A stretch of DNA of 64,000 bases from Rapidithrix thailandica (GCF_039710355.1 NZ_JBDKWZ010000004.1:423811-487810); one strand, 5' to 3'. Positions 8,469-18,274 are shown, counted from the first letter of the stretch. The notes: generated by a model from the letters alone, not told the origin. Made by a program: numbers and translations.

Positions 8469-9923
8469 TTACTGGTCTCTCCACATTCTGCTGCCAATCT
8501 CTTTGGTGTTTTTATCTACCTCTCCACTGTTGCGGCTTAATTCGTCAAAAGGATAAGACGCTCTTTGGAGGAAGTTTCCGTTTAAGTCAGGATTGTGATT
8601 TTCCGGAAGCGTCATACTGTGAAATACATCCGGATTGTAGTTATACCTTCTCACATCGATCCATGCCTCAGGATGTAAAAACAAGGCAATGTATTTTTCT
8701 TTCATTATCAATTCCAACGTTAAGTTAGCGGCTCCTACCGCTACATTCGGATCTGCCAGATAGGCATTCACTTCGGCTTCTTCCACACCAAGTTTTTGCA
8801 TATGGGCCGTAATACCTTCCAGGTATGCCTCATACGCTTGTTGAGGAGCCCCTACGGAAGTAGTCGTTCCACCATTAGCTAAGAAAGCAGCCTCTGCTTC
8901 AATAAATTTCATTTCGGCATAAGTCACCATCATGATGGGCGCCTCGGAAGAAGCGTACCAGGTGTCTACGGTAAGGTTGGTAGTGCTACCGCTACCCGAT
9001 CCGTTTATCATACCGGAGTAATTGTCATTACCGCCTTTGTCAGCAATAATGGGCAAACGAGGATCTACCACGGTGTAATAGTCTCCATTGAGGCATTTGA
9101 TAAACTGAGCCGAATGCGTGATGGTGTAGTTACCTGTCTTGATGGGAAGTCCTACTTGTGAATGCCAAGGGTTTAGATTCCGGCTATTGTAAATTAATTC
9201 AAAGTCATTCTCAATACCATCAATGGCATTCTCCAGTTCCGTCAATGCCATTGTTGCATAACTATCACCTTTATTAGCCAAATGAATGGCATATCGAGCC
9301 TTGAGGGCATAGGCTACTTTTTCCCACTTACTTAGATCTCCTTTATAGATCAGGTCGTCATCGCTAGGCGAAAACACAGAAGTAGCTGCCTGTAAGTTGG
9401 GAATAGCCGCGTCTAATAAGCTGTTCACCCTATTATATATCTCTTCTTGAGCTTGATAAGCAGGTTTTAAAATTTCAGGACCTTTAAAAGCCTCGTCAAA
9501 AGGAATATTTTCCCATAAGTCGGTTGCCATTCCCAGATTCAAAGCCATTAACACCTGAGCCACCCCCGCATAATGAGGGGAACCGTTTTCCTCTGCCAAC
9601 TTCACCATTTGGTCGGCATTGGTAAGGGCTCTTAAGTAAATACCCGTCCAAGCCGAATTGATCCGGGTGATTTCGTGTATATCGGCCCCGGAAGCAAAAT
9701 AGCTGGCCGTATGTTGCGCAATTTGGGAGGTGGAATAAGCAATCCGGTAATGGTTGTCCCCGGATTCTTTAATCACGGTGGGCAATAATGCATCAAGTTT
9801 AATTAAATCTGGAGTAGCCCGGTAAGGATCCGTATTAGTGTCTCCACCTAAAAACGAATCACAGCCTACTAACAGAATCATTAATCCTATTAAACTGAAT
9901 GATATATTAAATAGTTTTTTCAT
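8469..9923 (-). CDS. SusD/RagB family lipoprotein
   Basis: 484 residues with a lipoprotein signal (MILLVGCDSF, Cys21). The TPR-rich SusD-like fold is indicated by helical repeats and a C-terminal region with WIDVRRYNYN and FDELSRN. SusD proteins sit on the cell surface as a lid over their SusC partner and bind the incoming ligand. The gene lies 19 bp after susC in the same orientation. The neighbours suggest that the ligand is a peptidoglycan peptide and not a glycan, since no glycoside hydrolase is present. SusCD pairs for peptides are known from RagAB. Confidence 0.92.
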   Translation of the reverse strand: MKKLFNISFSLIGLMILLVGCDSFLGGDTNTDPYRATPDLIKLDALLPTVIKESGDNHYRIAYSTSQIAQHTASYFASGADIHEITRINSAWTGIYLRALTNADQMVKLAEENGSPHYAGVAQVLMALNLGMATDLWENIPFDEAFKGPEILKPAYQAQEEIYNRVNSLLDAAIPNLQAATSVFSPSDDDLIYKGDLSKWEKVAYALKARYAIHLANKGDSYATMALTELENAIDGIENDFELIYNSRNLNPWHSQVGLPIKTGNYTITHSAQFIKCLNGDYYTVVDPRLPIIADKGGNDNYSGMINGSGSGSTTNLTVDTWYASSEAPIMMVTYAEMKFIEAEAAFLANGGTTTSVGAPQQAYEAYLEGITAHMQKLGVEEAEVNAYLADPNVAVGAANLTLELIMKEKYIALFLHPEAWIDVRRYNYNPDVFHSMTLPENHNPDLNGNFLQRASYPFDELSRNSGEVDKNTKEIGSRMWRDQ

Positions 9924-9942
9924 AAGTATTCCAGATTAAGGG

Positions 9943-12900
9943 CTAGAAAGTAACATTTAAGCTAAGGGTATAGCTGCGTGTTTGAGGAATGACCAAGCCG
10001 GCAAACCCGAAGGCATTACTACCCGCACCGAATTGAGAAGCCTCAGGATCGTAGCCTCGATAAGGAGTGTTTAAGTACAAGTTGTTGCCTGTAAGACTTA
10101 CCCGCGCACTTTGCATTTTTAGTTTTTCAATCCACTGTTTAGGTAAATTATAAGACAGGTTAACATTTCGGATTCTGAACCAAGAAGCATCTTGTAATAT
10201 TACTTCAGAAGCGGAGTTGTACCGGCTATAACTTCGATAAAGGTTCTCACCATTGATTTCTACCGGTTTGGTGTTGGGCTCTCCGGTTTCTGTGACGCCT
10301 TTGAAAATGACTTCCCGGTAACGCAATTCGGTTTCTTTTAACACTCCGTTACGGATTCCGTTGCGAAGGCCCATATCGAAAAGATCCCCCCCTTGTTTTA
10401 ACTCTAGTAATACAGACAAGGTAAAGTTCTTATAAGAAATAGAGTTGTTTAAGCCCGCAGTCCAATCAGGGATCGCATTGCCAACTTTAACATATTCTTC
10501 CGTATTTACACTTGGTAATCCATTTTTGTCGATAATCAATTGGCCTTGTTGATTCCGGTTGAATTTGTGTCCATACAAATCACCCACTTTTCCTCCTTTT
10601 ACAATTTTATTTTGGATATAGGTTCCGTCAAAAAAGACAATTTCTTCCAAGCCTTCGGGCATAGAAAGTATTTCGCCTTCGGTTTTAGAAAAATTAAGGG
10701 ATGACGACCAGTTAAAATTGTTAGAACGGATCACCTCACCTGTGATTAAAAGCTCAATTCCTTTATTTTCAATTTCTCCGGCATTGGTAATGTATCTGGA
10801 TAATCCGGTTGTATTACTGACAGGAAGTCGTATGATCTGATCCTTACTTCTTTGTTGAAAGTAGGTAGCATCGATGCCCAAGCGGTTATTGAAAAATTTT
10901 AATTCCGCACCAAACTCAATGGCTGAAGTGCGTTCCGGACGGAGTCTATCAGAACCATAAGTATCATCTTTTCTAAAACCATTAATACTTTCAAAAGGGA
11001 AGCCAGGGGAGGGTTCGTAATAGTAACCTAATAGATAAGGATCCGTATCTTTTCCTACTTCCGCATATGAGAGTCTAACTTTTCCATATGAGAAGAAGTT
11101 ACTCTGTAAGTTCATATGTTCACTGAAGAGATATCCTAAACTGACAGAAGGATAAAAGAAAGAGCGGTTTTCTTTAGGAAGGGTAGAGGACCAGTCGTTT
11201 CTACCGGTAAGGTTTAAGAAAAGAAAATCCCTGTATTCAAATTTGACATCGGCAAATAAACCCACCAAACGTCTAAGGCTTCCATTGATTTTTGTGAAGT
11301 AATTCGTAGTGTTTCCAATAGATTTGAAGTTATTTAATGTAAACCCTTCTCCTCTGACATTGAGAGATTCGGACCATGTTTCAGTAATAGCATTTCCCGC
11401 AGTTACGGTCATATTCAAATCTTCGTTGAATTCGGCAAAAGCCGTAAGCAAGAGGTTGGAGTTGATTTCCCTTGCTTGTATCTTATTTTCAATGGTAAAA
11501 CCTTTTACTTGACGTCCTACATCTGCATCTGCAGGAACTATTCGCCTACGTTTATCCGTATATTGATCTATACCCACTTTGTAGTCCAGTTTCAGCCAGT
11601 TGGTAAAACGGGCATTGAGTCCAACATTGGCAATTACCCGGTTTACTTCGTCTTCCAAGTTGGCAAATTCGGCCAAGTAGCGAGGGTTGTCCGTAATTCC
11701 ATCCGAATAATCAACTTGAGTGCCATCTATTGGGTTGACGTAGTTATCTGTGCCATAGGTGGTGGTATAGTAAGAGAGTGCGCTCATGATGGATTTGTCT
11801 CCTCCATTCGGCCGGACACCCTGCGAGTTGATATACTGCATGGATCCGGTAACTTCCAGATCATCGCTGAATTTCGTTGAACCGTTTAATTTGATGGAAG
11901 TACGGTTCCACTCACTGTTGGGGGCAATCCCGTTTTGATCCAAACGCGATACAGAGGTATAATAGGTAGAGTTGTCATTTCCACCGGAAATACTTAAGGA
12001 GTTGTCCAGGCGGTGGCCGGTCTCCCAAAACTCTTTCATATTGTTGATTACCGGGTCGTATTGCGAAACTTTTGGCCCGAAAGTTTGGAACCTCAAGGGG
12101 CTACCGTCACTGTTAAAACGAAGCCTTCCGAAACGCCCTTCCCTGTATTTGCTTTGTACTTCAGGTGTTTTGCCTACTTGGTCCCAGCTATACGAAGAGC
12201 TGAAATTGATCCGGGCTTTCCCTGCTTTTCCTCTTTTGGTTGTGATGACCACCACACCGTTTGCTCCGCGCAATCCGTACAAGGCGGTGGCAGAAGGTCC
12301 TTTCAAAATGTTAACGGACTCAATATCGGAAGGGTTGATATCTACTGCCCGGTTGGAAAAAGAAAACTGCTCCGAGCTACCCGCCGAGTTAGAACCCGAA
12401 CTTGGCAACATGCTTCCTGCATTGGTACTGTTGTCGATCGGAATTCCGTCTATCACAAAGAGCGGTTGGTTTGAAGCTGATGGGTCCAGAGAAGTAATCC
12501 CCCGGATGATGATATTGGTACCGGCCCCAGGTGTTCCTCCCGAGCTGGTGATATTCACCCCTGCCACTTTTCCTTGCATAGCGTCCAGAAAGTTGGCTTG
12601 TTTGGCTTCTTGCAAGTCTTCCGAAGAAAAGCTCTGTACGGAATAACCCAGCGATTTTTTTTCTTCTTGCCGGCCAAAGGAGGTGACTACGATTTCTTCC
12701 AATTGAGTCACATTTTCCACTAAAACCACATCAATGACCGAGCGCTGGCCAATCTGCTCTTCCATATCCATATACCCTATAGAGGAAAAGGTTAAGGATA
12801 CGGCATCTTCAGGTACTTGTAAGGTGTATTTACCTTCCCCGGTAGTAATTGTACCTTTTGTTGTCCCTGTTACCACAATGGATACCCCGGGTATGGGCTC

Positions 12901-13008
12901 TCCTGTTTCGTTCGTAACGGTTCCTTTCACCACCTTGTTCTGTGCCCAGGACAGGGTGCTCCAAAGACAAAGCGTTACGAACCAACATGTCGTAAAAACT
13001 TTCTTCAT
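9943..13008 (-). CDS. SusC/RagA family TonB-linked outer-membrane transporter
   Basis: 1021 residues. A signal peptide (1-22) is followed by a carboxypeptidase-like regulatory domain (about 24-105), a TonB-box-like segment with EEIVVTSFG, the plug (including PLFVIDGIPID and SVNILKGPSATALYG) and a C-terminal beta-barrel that ends in an aromatic residue (SLNVTF). It imports oligomers across the outer membrane using TonB energy with the SusD lid encoded next. It is the first gene of the operon that continues to 995. The upstream intergenic region carries helically phased direct repeats. Confidence 0.95.
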   Translation of the reverse strand: MKKVFTTCWFVTLCLWSTLSWAQNKVVKGTVTNETGEPIPGVSIVVTGTTKGTITTGEGKYTLQVPEDAVSLTFSSIGYMDMEEQIGQRSVIDVVLVENVTQLEEIVVTSFGRQEEKKSLGYSVQSFSSEDLQEAKQANFLDAMQGKVAGVNITSSGGTPGAGTNIIIRGITSLDPSASNQPLFVIDGIPIDNSTNAGSMLPSSGSNSAGSSEQFSFSNRAVDINPSDIESVNILKGPSATALYGLRGANGVVVITTKRGKAGKARINFSSSYSWDQVGKTPEVQSKYREGRFGRLRFNSDGSPLRFQTFGPKVSQYDPVINNMKEFWETGHRLDNSLSISGGNDNSTYYTSVSRLDQNGIAPNSEWNRTSIKLNGSTKFSDDLEVTGSMQYINSQGVRPNGGDKSIMSALSYYTTTYGTDNYVNPIDGTQVDYSDGITDNPRYLAEFANLEDEVNRVIANVGLNARFTNWLKLDYKVGIDQYTDKRRRIVPADADVGRQVKGFTIENKIQAREINSNLLLTAFAEFNEDLNMTVTAGNAITETWSESLNVRGEGFTLNNFKSIGNTTNYFTKINGSLRRLVGLFADVKFEYRDFLFLNLTGRNDWSSTLPKENRSFFYPSVSLGYLFSEHMNLQSNFFSYGKVRLSYAEVGKDTDPYLLGYYYEPSPGFPFESINGFRKDDTYGSDRLRPERTSAIEFGAELKFFNNRLGIDATYFQQRSKDQIIRLPVSNTTGLSRYITNAGEIENKGIELLITGEVIRSNNFNWSSSLNFSKTEGEILSMPEGLEEIVFFDGTYIQNKIVKGGKVGDLYGHKFNRNQQGQLIIDKNGLPSVNTEEYVKVGNAIPDWTAGLNNSISYKNFTLSVLLELKQGGDLFDMGLRNGIRNGVLKETELRYREVIFKGVTETGEPNTKPVEINGENLYRSYSRYNSASEVILQDASWFRIRNVNLSYNLPKQWIEKLKMQSARVSLTGNNLYLNTPYRGYDPEASQFGAGSNAFGFAGLVIPQTRSYTLSLNVTF

Positions 13009-13142
13009 AAGATTAGGTTGAGATTATGCTTGATGAATGTTTTTGCTAGTTTACAGAGGTCAAACCATTCCAAAAAAAGGTCATTCTTTCGCTCGAAAAG
13101 AGGGCTATTTGTTGAAAATCAACTATTTTTAAGAAGTTAAAA

Positions 13143-13162
13143 GGTCAAATCCTGGTCAAATC
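13143..13162. promoter_or_regulatory. Helically phased direct repeats, candidate operator
   Basis: GGTCAAATC occurs at 13143-13151 and again at 13154-13162, exactly 11 bp apart, and a third related GGTCAAA lies near 13057. They sit in the 290-bp divergent region between susC and the gene at 13299. Spacing by one helical turn is typical of a dimeric or multimeric regulator site. No experimental basis. Confidence 0.4.
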
Positions 13163-13298
13163 TGTTTCTTTACTTTGTTATTCGCCTTTGAACAAGATCA
13201 GATCAGGACCCGGAGCATTTAAAGATTTGTCAGTTTGCCATGAAGAGAAGGGCAAATTTGCTTTCCCAAGCCTATAACCAAATAACTATACTACGACT

Positions 13299-14297
13299 AT
13301 GCTTTCTGAGAAAATTAAGAATGCCATTGAGGAATCGGAGGTAATCCGGCAAAGTGTTGATTTGAAACGCTATGGCAACGACTGGACCTCTTTTACCCGA
13401 ACTACTTTCAACCATATTGCCCGGGTGATCAATGCTGAAGTATCCCGGCAAATTCTGAAAAAACCGTATTTATTGCAAGAGTTTTTATTGTTTGGTAACG
13501 ATGAGCTGGACAGTATCCTTTTCACGTACAAGCTCGAAGACATTTCGGAATTTAAAGAATATTTGAAGAAAAGAAATCCCCAACGCCCTCACAATTGGAT
13601 CAGTGGCAAGACACTGTACAGCTATTGGCACGGTGGCAATCCCAAGAGCCGTAAAATCAATGTGTTGCTCACATTTTTGCAAATAGAACCCCAGCTTTGG
13701 GACAAGTGGAAAAAAGCCGGTTTGTCAACCGTCAAGCAACAAATCAGTAAGGATTTGCAATTGTTGAAACAGCATTATTTGGGACATTACTTCCGCTACT
13801 ATCAAAAGAGTGACAACAGTCCGGTTATGTTGAAAACCCCTTTTATCATCCGGGAAGACCCATGGGATGTGGTAGTGGTAGAGATGAAAACCATCGGGCA
13901 TCAATACCGAAGCTCAGCCATAGCCCTGCGGGATAGTGCTTTGTACATAGATTGTGAGAACTTGAATTGGGACGATAAAGAAAGTTTTGTGTTTAATATC
14001 GGTTTTGACCCCCATCCGGAAGTGTTGGTAGGCGTTTCCAATACGCTCAATCGCAGGAGGCAAACCATCGCCTTGAAAAATGTATTGGTCCGGCAACCGA
14101 AGGTGTATGATTTCCAGGCAGCACAAGGTCTGGAGATTCCCTTTGACGCAGATTTGTCAATAGAGAGTGTGGACTATCAGATATTGCACTATTTTAAAAG
14201 TAATACCCATAATTTAATGATGATGCCTTATTGCAGTCATGTGGAGGAATTATCGCAATTGGGCAGGTATATGGCTTTGACAAGTCCAGGGGGATAA
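13299..14297 (+). CDS. Hypothetical protein, possible regulator of the SusCD operon
   Basis: 332 residues, no signal peptide or membrane segment. I do not recognise a named family. Residues 100-138 (ISGKTLYSYW, then PKSRKINVLLTFLQ and W.KW) resemble the helix-turn-helix-like segment found at the N-terminus of several Bacteroidota regulatory proteins, where S.KTL.R.W...TL..L..FL is typical. The C-terminal half (about 160-330) looks beta-rich and might be a ligand-sensing domain. It is transcribed divergently from susC across a region with phased direct repeats. A regulatory role is inferred. Confidence 0.55.
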   Translation: MLSEKIKNAIEESEVIRQSVDLKRYGNDWTSFTRTTFNHIARVINAEVSRQILKKPYLLQEFLLFGNDELDSILFTYKLEDISEFKEYLKKRNPQRPHNWISGKTLYSYWHGGNPKSRKINVLLTFLQIEPQLWDKWKKAGLSTVKQQISKDLQLLKQHYLGHYFRYYQKSDNSPVMLKTPFIIREDPWDVVVVEMKTIGHQYRSSAIALRDSALYIDCENLNWDDKESFVFNIGFDPHPEVLVGVSNTLNRRRQTIALKNVLVRQPKVYDFQAAQGLEIPFDADLSIESVDYQILHYFKSNTHNLMMMPYCSHVEELSQLGRYMALTSPGG

Positions 14298-14364
14298 CTA
14301 AAGCAGATAAGCCACAGTGATTTGTAAAAAAAATAATGCTGCCGGATGAGTTGAAAAATACAAA

Positions 14365-14406
14365 AAAGAACCGGGTAATGATTAACTTCTTTACCCGGTT
14401 CTTTTA
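14365..14406. terminator. Bidirectional terminator between convergent genes
   Basis: AAGAACCGGGTAA and TTACCCGGTTCTT form a long stem flanked by A and T runs, between the gene ending at 14297 and hemB, which ends at 14407. Confidence 0.9.
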
Positions 14407-15384
14407 TTAAGCTTCTTTGGCTTCTTGAAGAGCAAACTCTTTGGCAAAGTAGGTCAGGATTACTTTGGCGCCTGCCCGTTTTAAAGAAATTAAGGTTTCG
14501 TTCATGATTTGCTGGCCGTCTAACCATCCTTTTTGATGAGCTGCCTTCACCATGGAATACTCTCCGCTGACGTTGTATGCGGCAATAGGCAATTCAAAAT
14601 TTTCATTTAACAATTGGATGATGTCCAAGTAAGACAGGGCGGGTTTTACCATGAGAAAGTCAGCCCCCTCAACCATATCCAGTTCCGCTTCGATCAATGC
14701 CTCGCGAGAATTCGCCGGGTTCATCTGGTAAGTCTTCTTGTCACCGGCTTTCGGAGCTGAATCCAAGGCATCGCGGAAAGGCCCGTAGTAGGCACTGGCA
14801 TATTTTGCCGTATACGACATGATAGAGACGTTGGGGAAATTGTTGATGTCCAGGGCTTCCCGCATATGGGCCACTCTGCCGTCCATCATGTCCGAAGGAC
14901 CTAGAATATCGGCTCCGGCCTGGGCTTGTGCCAAGGCCATGTTGCTCAATACCTCCAGGGTCGGGTCGTTGAGAATTTCTCCGTTTTCAAATATACCGTC
15001 ATGTCCGTCAGAGCTGTAAGGGTCCATAGCGATGTCCGTCATGATACAGCATTCCGGAAACGTCTCTTTTACCTTGGCAATGGCATTGAGGTACATGCTC
15101 CCTTCCCTGTAGGCTTCTGAAGCATATTTATCTTTCAGGCTATCGTCAATGCTAGGGAACAAGTCGAAGGTTCTCAGGCCCAATTCCATACAAGAATCAA
15201 TCTCTTTTAAAAGTTGATCAGTCGAATAGCGGTAAATGCCGGGCATAGAGGCTACTTCGATTTTTTTATTTTGACCATCGATTACAAACAAGGGAAAAAT
15301 CAAATCCTGTACCCGGACTTGGTTTTCCTGAACCATCTCTCTGATTGCCGCAGTTTTCCGGTTCCTTCTGGGTCTTCTAAACAT
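14407..15384 (-). CDS. hemB: Porphobilinogen synthase (delta-aminolevulinic acid dehydratase)
   Basis: 325 residues, standard length. It condenses two 5-aminolevulinate molecules to porphobilinogen in tetrapyrrole synthesis. The two active-site lysines are K194 (SYTAKYAS) and K247 (MVKPALSYLD). The region that carries the cysteine zinc site in zinc-type enzymes here reads TDIAMDPYSSDGHDG with Asp in place of Cys, so this is the zinc-independent, Mg-type form. It is a monocistronic gene with its own 3' terminator. Confidence 0.96.
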   Translation of the reverse strand: MFRRPRRNRKTAAIREMVQENQVRVQDLIFPLFVIDGQNKKIEVASMPGIYRYSTDQLLKEIDSCMELGLRTFDLFPSIDDSLKDKYASEAYREGSMYLNAIAKVKETFPECCIMTDIAMDPYSSDGHDGIFENGEILNDPTLEVLSNMALAQAQAGADILGPSDMMDGRVAHMREALDINNFPNVSIMSYTAKYASAYYGPFRDALDSAPKAGDKKTYQMNPANSREALIEAELDMVEGADFLMVKPALSYLDIIQLLNENFELPIAAYNVSGEYSMVKAAHQKGWLDGQQIMNETLISLKRAGAKVILTYFAKEFALQEAKEA

Positions 15385-15524
15385 GTCAGTTACGTTTTGT
15401 TGTTGTATATAATTAAGGTAAATGAGTCAGGGCAGTAGGAGGAGGGGTGATCATTGCTTACACTTCTCTCGATTTGCCAGTACACATGATTGCATACCAG
15501 CCTCTGGCTTATACCTTATTTTGT

Positions 15525-16277
15525 TTATTGTTTATTAAATTCCATCATCAGTTTGTTGGAAAAGATAAAATCGCGAAGCTCTTGGCAATCTGTATGCAGT
15601 ATATTGGTATTACTGCCTTCCCAAAGTTTATAACCCTTATGCAGGAAAATAATGTTTTGTCCGATTTCCATCACGGAGTTCATATCATGGGAAACCACTA
15701 CGGTAGTCAAGTTAAATTCATGGGTAATTTCCTGGATCAGGTTGTCGATGCGGATGGCGGTGATGGGATCCAGTCCTGAGTTGGGCTCATCACAAAAGAG
15801 GTATTGTGAGTTAAGCACGATGGCCCGGGCAATGCCCACTCGCTTTTTCATTCCCCCACTGAGTTCGGAAGGCATTTTTTGTCCGGCATTCTCCAAGCCC
15901 ACCCGGTTCAGGCAAAAATACACCCGGTCTTTCTTTTCATTAGCCGACATTTTTTCACCTTGGATGTTCAGAGGGAACATCACATTCTCTTCCACCGTCA
16001 TGGAGTCAAACAGTGCGCTGCCTTGGAACAACATGCCGATTTCACTCCGGATTTTTTTCTGTTCTTCCCGGTTAGATTGATAAAAGTCCCTGCTGTTGTA
16101 GAGCACCTTGCCCTTTTCGGGCGGAACCAATCCTACAATACATTTGAGCAACACACTTTTCCCCGTACCACTGGCACCAATGATCATATTGGTTTTTCCC
16201 TGCTCAAACACAGCACTTATCCCATACAAAATCTGCTTGTCGTTGAAGGATTTCTCTATGTTTTGTATCTCAATCAT
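15525..16277 (-). CDS. ABC transporter ATP-binding protein, MlaF-like
   Basis: 250 residues from the start at 16277. The frame opens 29 codons upstream inside the permease gene, but MIEIQNIEKSF is the canonical N-terminus. Walker A GASGTGKS is at 34-41, signature LSGGM at 139-143, and Walker B LFCDEP at 160-165. It follows the MlaE-like permease by 35 bp. This pair moves phospholipids between inner and outer membrane to maintain outer-membrane asymmetry. The MCE substrate-binding partner (MlaD) is not in the window. Confidence 0.88.
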   Translation of the reverse strand: MIEIQNIEKSFNDKQILYGISAVFEQGKTNMIIGASGTGKSVLLKCIVGLVPPEKGKVLYNSRDFYQSNREEQKKIRSEIGMLFQGSALFDSMTVEENVMFPLNIQGEKMSANEKKDRVYFCLNRVGLENAGQKMPSELSGGMKKRVGIARAIVLNSQYLFCDEPNSGLDPITAIRIDNLIQEITHEFNLTTVVVSHDMNSVMEIGQNIIFLHKGYKLWEGSNTNILHTDCQELRDFIFSNKLMMEFNKQ

Positions 16278-16312
16278 GAGTGTTGGGTCTTTTAATGATA
16301 GATTTACTTGTC

Positions 16313-17041
16313 TTATACCAGTAGTTGGGCCAAGAAGAAATCGGCAATCAACACCGCTATACAACTGTTGGTTACGGCACTGGTACTGGCTTTACCCACT
16401 TCCAAGGCTCCTCCTTCGGTATGGTACCCTTTGTAGGCGGAGATGGATACGATCAAAAAAGCAAATACAAAGGATTTGAGCAAAGCAAAAAAGGCCGTAT
16501 ATTCCATAAAGTCGACCCTGATGCCATAAATGTATTCTTGCTCGGTGAGAAAGCCGGCCAAGGTACCGGCAAGGTACCCTCCGTATATGGCCAAAAAGGC
16601 CGAAATTACTACCAGCATAGGATACATCACGATGCCCGCCAGTACTTTGGGCAAGACCAGGTAGGAGGCTGAGTTGACCCCCATCACTTCCAATGCATCT
16701 ACCTGTTCGGTGATTTTCATGGTTCCTAAGCCTCCGGCTATGTTGGAGCCTACTTTTCCGGCAAACACGATGGCTGTAAACGTAGGAGCGACTTCCAAAA
16801 TAGTCATTTCCCGTACAATCTGGCCGATGACATAATCGGGAATGAAGGGACTGACCAGGTTGACGGCCGTTTGTACCGCCATTACGGCTCCGATGAAGAT
16901 AGAAACGATGATTACAATGACCAGGGAGTCGATGCCGATGAGAATGCACTCATCAAAAAATAGGCGTATGTACACTTTAAAGGGTTCCCGGTTGACAAAC
17001 AACCGGCCCATAAACATTAAATATCGTCCCAGGCTTTTCAT
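16313..17041 (-). CDS. MlaE/YrbE-type ABC transporter permease
   Basis: 242 residues from 17041 (MKSLGRYLMF). The frame is open 38 codons further upstream, but that part contains a copy of the dispersed repeat end and is less likely to be translated. About five hydrophobic segments and the family signature GTMKITEQVDAL, with PKVLAG after it, are present. It forms the membrane part of the lipid transporter with the ATPase encoded 35 bp downstream. No mlaD gene is adjacent. Confidence 0.9.
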   Translation of the reverse strand: MKSLGRYLMFMGRLFVNREPFKVYIRLFFDECILIGIDSLVIVIIVSIFIGAVMAVQTAVNLVSPFIPDYVIGQIVREMTILEVAPTFTAIVFAGKVGSNIAGGLGTMKITEQVDALEVMGVNSASYLVLPKVLAGIVMYPMLVVISAFLAIYGGYLAGTLAGFLTEQEYIYGIRVDFMEYTAFFALLKSFVFAFLIVSISAYKGYHTEGGALEVGKASTSAVTNSCIAVLIADFFLAQLLV

Positions 17042-17065
17042 GAATGCTGATTGGTTTGATCTTTT

Positions 17066-17080
17066 AAGAGCATGTTTGAG
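17066..17080 (+). repeat. Solo terminus of the dispersed repeat
   Basis: AAGAGCATGTTTGAG matches the terminal sequence of the dispersed element. No matching second end is evident nearby. It lies just upstream of the MlaE start. Confidence 0.35.
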
Positions 17081-17480
17081 TTTCTTTGTAGATCGAAAGA
17101 CAACTGTCGGGTATATATTTCTTCTTTTGTGAAAGAGTTTGAAAAAGCCTTGCAAACCACCTCTTCGAAAGCCTTATGGCCGAGATTGATCATTTGATGA
17201 AGTGCTTGCCTGCTTTTGAACCATCCCAAAGAAATTTTATTGATACCCGGTATCTCTTTTTACAGGACAAATATATTTAAGAATAAGGGATAAGCAATGT
17301 ATAATGTGGATTGCTCAAAATGTATTTTAAATTTGAAGGAAAGATTGGTGGGTTTTCTTGAAAGAATATTGAATTTATCATTATCAATGAAGAAGTTCAA
17401 CTCAAAAGGATGACCGGAAAGATAACTATGTATTTATAAAGAGGCATTCACAGGATCTCAACTATAAAACCAATAAAACT

Positions 17481-18176
17481 ATGATTGTTGTAACTGGAGG
17501 TACGAAAGGAATCGGAAAAGCCATAGTAGAGGGCTTTGCAAAAGCAGGGTATGCAATTGCTACCTGTAGCCGGAATGAACCGGAACTGAAGCAATTGCAA
17601 AAAGAAATCAAAGAGAAATATGAGGTAGAGGTATTTGTCAAGCAAGCGGATTTCTCTAAAAAGGAGGAGGTGATTCAATTTGCCGGGTTTGTCAAACAAA
17701 CAGGAAAACCCCTAGAGGTGCTGGTGAACAATACCGGAGTATTCATTCCCGGGCAAATCCATAACGAAGAGGAAGGGGCTTTGGAACAGATGATGGAAAC
17801 CAATTTGTACAGTACTTATCACCTTACCCGGGCCTTGATTGGGGGCATGGTCCAGCGAAAATCCGGACATATTTTTAATATTTGTTCTATTGCCAGTATT
17901 ACGGCCTATCCTAATGGAGGAAGTTATGCCATCTCAAAACACGCCATGTTGGGTTTTAGCCACTGTCTACGGGAGGAAATGAAAGAGCACAACGTTCGGG
18001 TTACGGCTGTACTGCCCGGAGCTACTTTAACGGCCAGCTGGGAAGGCGTGGATTTGCCGGAGGACAGATTTAGCAAACCGGAAGACGTGGCTGAAATGGT
18101 GCTGGCGGCTCACAAGCTTTCCGAAAGGTCGGTGGTTGAAGATATTGTTATTCGCCCACAATTGGGAGATCTTTAG
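17481..18176 (+). CDS. SDR family oxidoreductase
   Basis: 231 residues. Cofactor motif TGGTKGIG at 5-12, NNTG at 83-86, and catalytic S136, Y149 and K153 (YAISK). It is a classical short-chain dehydrogenase/reductase, NAD(P)-dependent and cytoplasmic. The substrate cannot be told from sequence; the closest general annotation is 3-ketoacyl reductase-like or FabG-like. The gene stands alone on the plus strand between two minus-strand groups. A 300-bp AT-rich gap upstream probably holds its promoter, but I see no clear site. Confidence 0.88.
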   Translation: MIVVTGGTKGIGKAIVEGFAKAGYAIATCSRNEPELKQLQKEIKEKYEVEVFVKQADFSKKEEVIQFAGFVKQTGKPLEVLVNNTGVFIPGQIHNEEEGALEQMMETNLYSTYHLTRALIGGMVQRKSGHIFNICSIASITAYPNGGSYAISKHAMLGFSHCLREEMKEHNVRVTAVLPGATLTASWEGVDLPEDRFSKPEDVAEMVLAAHKLSERSVVEDIVIRPQLGDL

Positions 18177-18183
18177 GTAGAAA

Positions 18184-18272
18184 ACCGTTATCAGTCATCA
18201 GTGAAAGCCTGTTGTTTTCCGCTTTGGGTAAAGAGGCCAAAGGGGATTCAGGCCATTGCTGGCTGATAACGG
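18184..18272. terminator. Inverted repeat between convergent genes
   Basis: CCGTTATCAG near 18185 pairs with CTGATAACGG ending at 18272. An inner AGCCTG/CAGGC pair shortens the loop. It lies between the SDR gene and ftsE, which converge here. Confidence 0.55.
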
Positions 18273-18274
18273 AT

